In this document: piece by piece, positions 28,301-40,300 of the stretch
How the letters are laid out: each line of letters opens with the position of its first letter
Position numbering within the stretch: the first letter of the stretch is position 1
Assembly: GCF_964204865.1 (NCBI RefSeq)
Contig: NC_135261.1
Location: 3,162,001 to 3,226,000 of the forward strand
Direction: 5' to 3'
Origin: Styela clava
Taxonomy: Eukaryota; Chordata; Ascidiacea; Stolidobranchia; Styelidae
DNA length: 64,000 nt
Program-made: the position numbers and the translations under genes
Notes under the pieces: model-generated
The model's input: only the letters and a program-made list of their open reading frames with translations
The model's database searches: none
Told to the model about the DNA's origin: nothing

Positions 28301-31300
28301 CTGGACAAGGAGTTAATAATAATAAATAAGGCTATTCTAGTTGTAATTGCATTAGATCTATCTGAACTGTTCGAGAGCAGTTGAATTTTTCAAGCTAACA
28401 AAGCCATTCCACCTCTGTCCCTATCTATCTCACCTAGAAGACAACGCAGTATTCATTTTTATGATTTTTGTCTCAGATAATATCAAACTTAAGATTTGAA
28501 ATCATACTAGCAGTGTATTTCTATTTTCAGGATAAACGAGAGCAAAATCCGCAAAGCATATTTTAGAATGGCACAGAAATACCATCCTGACAAAAACCCA
28601 GAAGGAAGGGTAAGTCTGCTTCATGAGTTTGAACTCATCGCTTGCCTTGACAAGTCAATATAGCCAAGTCTACCTTACTAATCATAACCACTATGCCAGT
28701 TCTGTTAAATTCTGAGTTCTAAAACCGTTTTATCGTCTTTCTTCACCCTCTGGACAAATATGTAAATTCTATCCTGTAAATCTTATTAAGTCAAGTTAAA
28801 TCTGTCATACTAGCCATAACAGCTCTTCATGCTCTTTCACTGACATTCGCACCCTCTCACTTGAATCAACTCCTCGATTTTTTAGGATATATTTGAAGCA
28901 GTAAACAAAGCGTATGAATTCCTATGCGCCAAGAAAAAGAAACGTGCAATAGATGGGCCTGACCCAGAGAATATTTTACTTGTCTTGAAGACTCAGAGCA
29001 TCTTGTTCAGCAGATATAAAGAAGGTTTGTTGCTTTTGTGTTGAATAATACTATACTGATCACATTTGATTAAGCTTGGTTTCTTTGAGTTACTTTGTGA
29101 TTTAAAACTTTATTATAAAGACTATTGGGTACTTCTGTAGTATGTGAACCAAGATGGGGGAGATTGGTTTGTAGTATGTGTACCAGGTGATAATTTTATT
29201 CCAAATTCCTTATTTTAGTTCTTTTACGAGTTTGGGGATTAGCCAAAAGACTCCTTTAGTATTTATACCTGAAATTATGGCCTAACCCCAACCTGGTACA
29301 CATACTACGTTCCAATGTTCGCCATTTGGTTCACATACTTTGGGAGTACCAACAATTGACTTGTTTTTTGAACTGAGGTAACTTACTACCCTTTTCTCTA
29401 ACAACTGGATTAGAAAAATACACCAAGCTTATGCCCCAAAATTCTCATCCCAGTTCCAACTACTCATGATAGATAATCTGCTTTTGTAGTGATAAAAGGA
29501 CTGATATCTACTGTTCTATGGCAGCGAATTCCAAGTCCAGCAATTCTTTCCATATATTCTATACAAGATTTAAAACCTGTGAAGCCATGTAGTGTATTCA
29601 AAATTCAGACAACAAGCTTCTAATAAGCATTAGGAAATCTCTAAGCTCTTGATTTTTTTCACCAGAACTTGAGCCATACAAATATGCTGGTTATCCTGCG
29701 TTGATCAAAACAATAAAAATGGAAACGACAGATGATAAATTATTCAGCAAGGAATCTCCTCTGTTGCCAGAAGCTACAGAACTAGCTTATCATACCGTCA
29801 ACTGTTCAGCATTGAACGCTGAGGAATTGAGAAGAGAGAGTGGTTTAGAGGTAGTTTGATAAATGATTTTCTTTGACTTTTGACTCAGAGATGGCAAAAT
29901 TTGATTTTTCTGAAAGAAGTTTGAATTAGTATTTCAAAATAAAGGCAGGATGGCCTAGCAGTTGAAGCATTACACTCTTCTGTGTTGGTATTGCGACATT
30001 TAATGATAAATAAGCCAACAAACATGAGCGAAAGAATAAACGCATTACAGCAGTGGTCCGCAAACCGTGGCCCGTGGGCCAATTACAGCCCGCATATTTA
30101 ATATGGCCCGCCAAAGTGAAATAGTGAAAAGTGAAACACTTTATGTTATTACATTTTTGCATCCTGGATGCCACAGTTGTTACGTCGTTATCACAGTTTA
30201 TTATGTTGGCATTTCGTTTTATATATATATATTGAGATGATTTTTGTATAACAATACAAACCATCAAAATCTGAAATCAATCTTGAAGCCTATTTTAATG
30301 CCTATTCTTCATAATTTTCTCAGCGCGCTTGTGTGCCGACCCCTCTTTCGGCCCGCGATTATACTTCCGCTTCAAATTTGGCCCTTGGTCATTACAGTCA
30401 TGGGCAAATGGCTTAACATTCGGCCCCCAGAAAACCATTCGTGTGCTGCCGTGGGGGGGCTGAGCGGTCAGTTTGAGAAACTCTGATCTAATCTTACACT
30501 CTTATTTCCAGATTCTCCAAGCAGCATTTACTCGTTGCGTTGCAATGTTGAGCAACTCTTCTCAACCTACAGATGTTGCTGTACGAGTGTGTATGTACAT
30601 ATGCAAGTGTTATACTGTCGCTGCCCAGTTCGAACAATGTCGGGAGAAGTTTGTTGAGGATCCTACGATCGTCAGAGATGTCTGCAGAATATTATATTAT
30701 AAGGTATGGTTGCTTTTTTAATTGAAAATTCGCTCAAAGAAATAGTATAAAGGTAGACTAATCGGCGCTCCAGAAGTGTGTGTATCATTATGGAGGGGAC
30801 TAATTTTGTTCACCAACTTTACATCAAGTTGTGTAAAGGGACTGAAACTTATGGGCAGGGGGTATATTAACTTGTCTAACACGAACAGTCCGCAAACTTG
30901 TAATAGAACTAAAATAAGGAAAATTGGAATAAAATTATGGCCTTATCCTATCCTGGTACACACACTACGGGAGTACAGACTAATCTACTTTTTAGCAAAG
31001 CCATGATTGCCCCTGGAATGCCAAAAACTACAGAGATACTGTATTGCATTCTGTACTTGTAAATGCCGGTTGACGTGAGGCTTAACACTTTTTTGTATTT
31101 ATTTGTGCCAGGCAGTGTTTATTGAACTTTTTAAGCCTTGCCCCCTTTTCCGAATTTGTCAAGTCTTGCGCCCCACCTCAAGATTACTAGCAAACAATAA
31201 GTCACAAATAACAGATAGTAAGACGAAAGTATATTTTATCAAAAAACAATTTGAAAATATGTGTACATAATGAAGAAATGTAAACAATAAAGAAATAAAT

Positions 31301-34300
31301 GTAAACAATAAAAAAAATGTAAATATTCAAAATAAAGCGGGCATGATCTAATCTAACTAATATTTTTTTATTATTAATTAGCATCACGCTCCCTCAAAAA
31401 ATTGTCTCCGAAACCCTCCTTGTCCAGCATTTGAGAACTGCTATGCTGGAGGCTACATATACAAGATTCTACATAGTTGTTTAGTTGTTTCTACATAGTC
31501 TACTTCAGTTGTTTGTGTCCGAATACAGTTTTCATTATCGTATTCGCCTGAACTGGGTAATATATGGATACTCAATCTCAATATTCAATTACCATTTTCA
31601 GAATCTTCCGAAATTATGCACAACTGCCACCGAGTGTGTGAGTGCATTTGCGATGGACATGGCAATGCAAACTCAGTTATTCAAATCCGGTGTCATTTGG
31701 CATCTACTCCTCTATTTATTCAATTATGACTTCACATTGGAAGAAGGCGGAGTTTCAAAGAGTGAAGAGTCCAATCAGCAGGTTGATTTTTTTTTTTAAA
31801 TAATTCTTTGGCCAATCATGATTATTAGATTTATTTTGTACTCAGCCATGGTATAAAATATTAACGCGACACAAGACACAAATTCAAGAAAGTTGCCTAA
31901 AACTTAGAGGTGATTTAAAACTCTGGACATAAAAGTATTAAAAGGGCAATCTCATCATTTGGACATAGAATATAAGAGGAAAAACCTGACTCTACCAGAG
32001 ATACTCTCTGATTGATTTCTGAGTATTGTCTGCTTTGGTTCGTTTGCACCACTTTTGTTTGTTGGGCTAGTTATGAAGCAAGTAAATAAGGGAATGAAGT
32101 CGGATTTATGTGATTGGGATAAGTAGGCCAGAGCTTTTTAAATTGAGACATACGTTTGCAGTGTGTGTATTCAATAATTCAATTTTAATGCTCATACATA
32201 GCTATTATATTTAAGGGGTGACAATTTTTTCCAATGGTGTATTTTTCCTAATCCATTGTCGAAGCCAACCTATCCATGAATCTAGAATTAATATCCTCAT
32301 TTTCCAGGAAATGGCAAACCGACTTGCTCGTCTCTCTGTCCATGCACTGGCGTGTTTAGGTGGCTACCTCACAAAAGAAGGGGGAAATCCCCTTGTACAA
32401 AAGTCCCTCAGTGCTCTCATCACTGGATATTTGGCGAATAAACTAGGAGAAGGAAACTATGCAGAGGTTTGTATTTTGTTTTCTTATTCATTTTTGTGTT
32501 TTCCTATTCATTTTTGACTGGGTAATCGTCTATATACGAATATTATAGTATTCAAGGTTCTCATTTTATAATTTGCACTTAGGGGTGACAGTCTTTGTTT
32601 GTGTTTAAATTAAAGTGTTAGTTTCAACTCATCTGATTGTGTATTGTAATTTTAAAATCTGCCAACAGCCGAGAATCAGAATTCGCTATCGTATATTCCA
32701 AAGTGCCTGGAACCCGAACCTAATTTCTAAGTTTTGCAATCTGTTAACTTTCTGTTTCAGTCTAACTCGCAGTCTGTGAGTAGAGGTGGTATTCTTGTTA
32801 AGCTGAGGCCGAAATTCTATTTTAATAGTTCATTGTTAATTAGACTTTTGGCCCTTCAAAACAGTTGGTTGACATTGATTGTATAGCCTTTTTTTTATTC
32901 ATTAGGTGGTAGAGATTTGATTCTGTCAGTCTGGTAGAATTTTTGTGTAAATCCGTAGAAATTTAAAAATTATTGGAGTAATTGATTCTAACTTTTTACT
33001 AGATTTAACTACCGGTAGGTTCTATTCTAGTAACCATACTTAACACAGCATGAAATAGTTTTATTGGTTTTCTTTTTCATTTTGCTGGAATTACAGAATC
33101 GTATGGACAATTTCACTGAGGTGAGAATTGGTGTCAATTCACGGTGATTTCAATTCATCATTTCTCCTGAAATGATGATGAATTATAAACTTGCTTGGTG
33201 AATTTATTTTTCCTTGTGTCATTTTTGTTTTATTTGGTGTACTCTGAAATGAATCTAACTTGGATGTAATGAATGTTCTAGTTCTTCCACTTGTTCACAC
33301 TATCAATTATGAGCCAGTTTTCTTCTTTTGCTAGAAAACCATATGGCCACTGGTTATGCCATGAATCTCACTTCCAAAGCTTTTTTTGATCATTCGAAAA
33401 ATCTTCTGAATCCCATATCTATATTTTATTTTATATTTTATTACTCTATGTGGTGTATACTTCATTTCTTGAACTAATTCATCGATAATCTTTATTCATT
33501 TTATATCTGGTATGGGTGTCTATTTCTGACTAGCTTGGAATCCTGAATTTACATTCTCTCGCCACTTTCCTCTTTATATTCAATAAACTATGTTTGTTTA
33601 TTTTTGTTATTCTTATTTTGCCATGCAACAACTTATTTTTTCTTCCTCACAAAAATCCCCAATCATTGATAAATGCCTCGAATATGACAAAAATATTTAA
33701 GATATCTATTAAAAATGTAAAAACTGTAACATGCATTAGTTATAACCCATGCTCCAAACAAATCCATAGAAATATGTAGCTACTACATCTTACATGGGCA
33801 AAGTACGGCAAAATCTTACATGGGCAAATCTGACCCGGCCTGTTGGGTAATTCAATCTGGCTTGTCTGGTTCTGCGACAACCAAACTAAAACCAAATTTT
33901 GATGTTTTAGCTAAAAAGTAGCTCAGGGAATTTGTTGAGATCGCGATTGAATTTGGTTTTAGCACAAGGCCTATTTTCTCCATATTCGCTTTTGTGACAC
34001 TAACATTGTAAATATTGTTCATGAAATGTAACTTTTTTCATCACATTTACTTGGCCCGCCAGTCTGGGTGGGCAAAATTTTGGCTCTTGGTCCTAAAATT
34101 GTGCCCATCCATGAGCTACATGGTCGGAAATATCTAATTTGTTTACTAATATATCAATAAACCACTGTCACAAAGCATTTATTCTGATTGGGGTAGACTA
34201 ATCAATTTCTCAAATGGCGGCTGTCCTTTATGGTAGCTTTTCTAACAAGTTAAAAACATAGTTATATATCATCATTAGATTGCTAATTATTTGCTTTGGA

Positions 34301-37300
34301 TGTTTATCTTTTGTATTTTTACATCTTATGCTTTGGAACAAGGCCCTGTATAGGATCTACATCCATGGGAGAACCTACTATATTTGGAAGCTACTAAACT
34401 TTCTATTTCAGCTTTGTCTATCCGATTATTACATCCTGGGTAAGGTACTGGGCATGGGATTTGTACTAAAGATGTTTGATCTATCTAGCCCAGGGGTGGG
34501 CAACTTCTCTAGTCGACGGGCCAGATGTGGGAAAATGAGGTTCTCGGCAGGCCGGATTATGACATGAATAGTATTCAATATCTTAATCACATATTTATTC
34601 GCTAATGCAAAAAAAGAAAATTTTAAATTGCGTTTAAAGTAAAGTTTAAACTGCAAAAAAAAATAGACCAAAAAACACATAATGAATTTATCATAATGTA
34701 CTAAAAGTGTAATATTGTAATATCATAATGTACTGATGTACAGTCAGCGGGCCGGTCAAAATCTCGTCTGGCCCGCGGGCCGTATGTTGCCCACCCCTGA
34801 TCTAGCCTATCTTAACCTATAACAATTAACCCATAGGTCATCTTACATGGTATTTTATCATATTTTAAATATGTATGACCTTTTACCTAGGTTTAAACTT
34901 TAACCTTTTGTTTCCATAGGTACTGAAAATCCTTAACAGCAATACAGAGAACCCATACTTGATATGGGATAATTCTACAAGAATTGAACTGACTGAGTTT
35001 TTGAAGGAACAACAAAGAATGGTTATAAGAACAGTAAGTTTTATTTTGATCTCTGATAACCTACGCGAGTTTGCCGGTTTCAATCTTCTGGAGGGTAATT
35101 TTGTGTTAGGACTGGGAGGATTGCTAGATGGTTACTGCTTCCTCCATCATCAAGTTCATGAAACAAATAGAAAACCTTGTTAAAAAAAGCCTATTAGAAG
35201 CCGATATATAGATCCTTTACGCGTCCGATTCAATCGAGAAATCTGTTATCGGCTTAATTTTTGTGGAGTTTTTTTTTAAATATAAATTACTATCTTGTCT
35301 TTTTTCAAATTACCAATTTTTATAAAAATGCTAACCCAGGTATTATTTTTACAGGGAGAGTGTGATCCAACATTTGGGTCAGATTTTGTGTTCACCGTCC
35401 ACGGTAAGGAGTTGATCATCGGTGACATATTTGTGAGGATTTACAATGAACAACCTACGTTTCCTTTAATGGTGTGTTGAATATTTTATTTTTCTAATCT
35501 CATGTCCTCCATGAATAGAAAATTCGCTAAGCAGAAAATCTAGTCGAGGATGTAGTGACATCAGGGCTAATTGACAGTCTGTGGTCCAGATTCATGTCCG
35601 GATTCGATTTGGATGACTCCTGTTTGGTTTTTGGAGCATTGGCGCCATTAAGTTTGGATACACTTTTATTTATAGTTTGAGTTAGTTTCATCATTTTCTC
35701 ATCTTATATGCGAAGAGCAGTGATTCCATAATAACTCGGTTAACGCATAATCATCATCCGGCTTCGAGGATTCTTATATTTGTGGTTACCTAATTAAACA
35801 TGAATATGCCTATTTGAGGTACTATTTAGGCCTGCTATGAATATATTTTCTGATAAGACTGGACCCTGCAAATTTTGAACTTCCATATGTGGACTTCTAT
35901 TAAAAATTGTTGAACAGCCCCGCTGACATTACGTAGAAAATTGCCTTACTCTTGACTGATTATTGTTCGAACCTGGAATCTGAAATGTGTGGGTATGTCC
36001 AGATGACTTGAAACTTTCCATTTCCATTGTAATTATTATAGCCTTCATTCCACAATACCGGTAAGGCGGTAATACTCTGTGCGTGAACCAAAGCTTTCTC
36101 AAAATTGATCAGCTATAAATAAATACACTTTATGGAAAAAATTTGAAAATTGGGATCAACTGAAGAATCTCCCCCCCGGACCCACCTGTGGAGGAGATTC
36201 TTCAGTTGGTCTTAGTTTGGGTGGAGATTCTTCAGTTGATCCCGTTTCCCAACTGAAGAATATCTCCCTCCCCAAAACCACCTAAGCCGATATTACCAGT
36301 TGATCCTTCATTTGACCTGGACTAATTATTTGGTATGGTTAGGGTTAAATGGTCTTAGTTGGGGTGGAGATTCTACAGTTGGTCTAACTTGGGATGGAGA
36401 TTCTCCAGTTGGTCTGCAAATTGTTTAGGAAATAATTCTTTCAGGTACCACTTGTATACATATATATATATATATATCTTCTGAAACGATTGGTCCAGTA
36501 ATTTACTGCTCTAAGAACGACCACATTTTTAAAACTGTCCACTCAACCATTTTTTCTTTTTCATTACTAATTACTGCTTCCAATTCAGGAACCTCATACT
36601 TTTGCAAAGAAACTTCTGGATTACCTGGGATCACAGGCCGAGGTCAGTTTCTAATGTTCAATGTATAGCGTTATATACTTGTGTTTGTTTGTGTATGTGT
36701 GAAGTGAGAATAAAAGCCTTACAGGTTATAGCAAAACAATATTAGCAGTCTGTAAAATCTGAGCCAAGGTATAAAGTTGGGTAAAAAAGTGCTACTTAAA
36801 GGGAAAAGGCACTCGCTTGTCTGAGGTAGCTGAGGTTTGACCACGAGGCTAACACCTTTCTGTCATAAAGCCCGATAAATACAATTTATGTTTATTATGG
36901 CTCAAAAGGTTTTGGTAATTGAAAACGGTAAACAAAGTTTTTTTATGTCATTTATGAGTACTTCCAACCTTTTTCTAAGCTCTAGAGACCCAATTATTTA
37001 CTGATAACAGTAACAATTATTGCAAATCAGTTTTTCGTTTTACTGTCCTTGAAATTGTAATATTTTGAGTGGTAGTGTGTTTTGATGGTAAAGTTGAATA
37101 TTGTAGCGTTTTGCCGCATTTTGTATGTTGCAATTGAATGATTTTGACTAGATTCTTGTGAATGACATATGAATATGAGGTTAATTAGACTGATCAAGAC
37201 AATTAATCAGCGGAAATATCGGTATCCAGGCCGGATAGCGACTGTCAAAACAGTGACTGTCATAATGGCGACTTCATAATAGCGACGTAATCAAGTGATC

Positions 37301-40300
37301 GACTGATCGCTGTTTTAAATGAATCGCTGTTGTGTAGTCGCTCTATTGACAGTCGCTGTTTTAAATTAATCGCTGTCGTGTGGTCGCTCTATTGACAGTC
37401 GGTATTTGGAACCCTAGCCGGAAATATCATCATCTTGAATCTAATGATTGCTATCTCTCGGCATTTAAGTGGTTGATATGGACAAATTATCTTACAAAAT
37501 GGCAATTTAGAACATTCATATGTTTCTACATTGAATATTACTACCCGATGGTCCTCTGTCCATCTCTATTTGCTGTTGAGTTTTCATAACTAAGGCATTT
37601 TAAACTAATCAGTTTTGTCCATTCCTGCCAGCTGTCCATGCATCTTAAATATTAACTGTTTAACTATTTCCATACTCAATATGGGCCGGCACCGTCACCT
37701 CTACACTAAGATAAATATGTAAATTGCTATATTAAATTTGCTTGTATTGTCAATACACATAGAATCTATGCTTATAATAACTTATATTAAAATGATCAAA
37801 ATACTCTGATTGTAAAATAATAGCAATTGAGTCTTTCTAATTAAAATAAATTTATTCTCATATTTGCTGCTGTCAATTCACTGCAATGGATGACCTATGA
37901 ACTTTGAACTTCGACACATGGATGCATGGTGACAAAACCTGAACTTTTTTGCATGTTTCTCCTCTCTCCTATTTTGTTATAAATTGCACATCATATCCAT
38001 TCTATTGTACTTTATTTGCACCTTTCTATTGTACCTTGCTGTTGGCCAATTTTGAATGAAACTTTGACTATTCGGCTCCTTTCCTTGTAACTCATCTATT
38101 TTTTTCTTGTTTTTCTGCGATTGCATTGTTTCGATCAATTTTCTTGTTTTCTAACCTCTTGGTGGCATTGAATTGCCGTTATCCATTATTTTTTTTATAC
38201 CCTCTGCATGTAACACTGTCTTATGAAAAAAAATATTGCCAAATTTTTTATGCAACTACACTCTCTATATCGCTTACTCTATTTTCCCTAACGGCACTCT
38301 ACTGGCTCTATCACTTCCCTGGTGACCATTTTTGCATGTAACATTGTTTTTCCATCACCATTTCCCTTTTTCTCTTCACACAACATTCTCATAAAATTTT
38401 CCTTTGTGGCGACATATTTTTATCTCGCTATTCTCCTTTTGGATAAAACTCTAACCTTTTATCATTATTCCATGTTCTTTTGCAACCACACTCTCGTGGA
38501 TGTTCTTTTGTGGCTAATTTATGTCGACATGTTTTTATTCCCTTTTGGATATAACTCTAACACTTTTTCGTTCCTCATTATTTTGCAATCACATCTTTTT
38601 CCTAAACTCAAATATTTCTTTTTCCTTTCCTCATTTTGTTGAACTTGTCCAAGGAAATTTTTTCTCATTATTTGACTGTAACAACCTCTTAATTTCTGTG
38701 GAATTTACAATTAATTGCTTGCTTTTTTCTAAATTCTTCATTCATATAATTTTGCTTCATATTTTTATCACTTTTCGTTTGCTTTTTGTTATAACACTCA
38801 CTTTATCATTTATTAATAATCACACTAATTTTATATTGGAATAATTTTAATTAAATTTTCTTTGTTGATTTTTGATTGTCAATTCTGCGATTCTTTTGTT
38901 TTTTAATGGCTTATATAAATATATTGAGCAAACTAATTGTAATGGAACTACCAATTTTGATTTTCACAAAATTTGGTATTACTAATTATATTGAATATTG
39001 CAAATAATGCATTTCTGTAAAATTACTTCCAACGGAATTCATGTATTTTGATAAATATTTGATACTCACCATTTTTGAAAATAATAAATTGTTATGTATT
39101 GATGCAATTTTGCTACTAATTATTAATGAAACGAATAAATTACATGAAAACTAAATTAATAAACTTGTAAAATCACTCAACACAATTCATGAATTTTAAT
39201 AAATGATTTCAACATATCACCTGTAAAACAATAAATGATAATAATTTGATGCGATCAATTCCCAAAAATAGTATGTCCTAAGTTTAATGGCACTAAACCA
39301 ACAACAAATCCCAAATGGTGAACAGAGACTACGCAAGGAACAAGGCCATCCACCGATTCCCCTCAAACCAACGAAACTGAAACCGACGGGCCAATCAGAT
39401 TTGATCAGCATGGATAAGAACGCTACGAAGCCACCTGTGCCTGCAAAATCTGTCTCTAACGACCGACTTGCGAATTGTGAGGCTGCTCTTCAAGCTTTAT
39501 CGAATGTGATCAAGAACTGCCCTGGTTGGTATCTTTGTATTGTAGTCTATAAGTGCTGAATTCACTGCTTCGAAGATGTTTTCATGTTCATTTAAACTCT
39601 TTCGAGTCTCTGGTAAATTGATTTTTACTAACGCACATTTCACTGCCACAATTTTATGTGGATTTAGTAGCTCTTAGCACTTTAGTGGTCATTCTTAACT
39701 TAATTCAATGATGAATCTCCTTTACTTCTGAGTCATTACCTGTGACCTTGCATTAAGAAAATTGTCTTGAAATTTGAATTTTTATGAAGTATTTCTTTTC
39801 CTTGGAGCATGACAGCAGGAACTATTCAGGCAGCACATTTTTGCTCTAAACAAGGATTTGTTGTTGAATACTATGTACAGCGCATCCCGGAGAATATGAT
39901 TGACGGCAGTTCATTTGTGGTTATAAGATTTATGAGCTCGCTTGTCATGCTTCTTATTATTTTGTAGAGGCTCGCATTTTCAAATACGATGAGGGCTAAT
40001 TAATTATGTACGCCAGGGAACTTCTCGCCTCATCATTGTAGAATTTGTCAGTTATGCTTTCTCCATCTCCAAGTCCATTCATCCAAAACAAATAACCGGT
40101 TAACTATTCCCATACTAGACATGGACTACGACCTGACAAGAGTCCTATGATTGAGCCAGCTTATCGATTTTCCTCTCCAATATTATTTGGTCCACATTAC
40201 TGATGGGAAGTACCAGCTTCCCCTCCCTTCGAGTTCATTCACCTTGTGTATAAATAACTGGTTAACTATTCCTATAACCGGCATGTATTGGTAACCAGAC

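Larger units (their letters stand above)
36643..39271 (+). other. Intron of 2.6 kb with foldback repeats and a pyrimidine-rich tract
   Basis: Holds a foldback cluster (37205-37400), a SINE fragment (37620-37735), and a strongly T/C-rich plus strand from about 37990 to 38850. ORFs of ~70-107 codons in that tract have Phe/Leu/Ser-rich translations expected from T/C-rich DNA, not a protein family. Confidence 0.6.

Noticed and set aside
38126..38844. Three overlapping + strand ORFs of 71-107 codons
   Set aside because: They lie in a T/C-rich intron tract; Phe/Leu/Ser bias follows from base composition, with no domain or border evidence.
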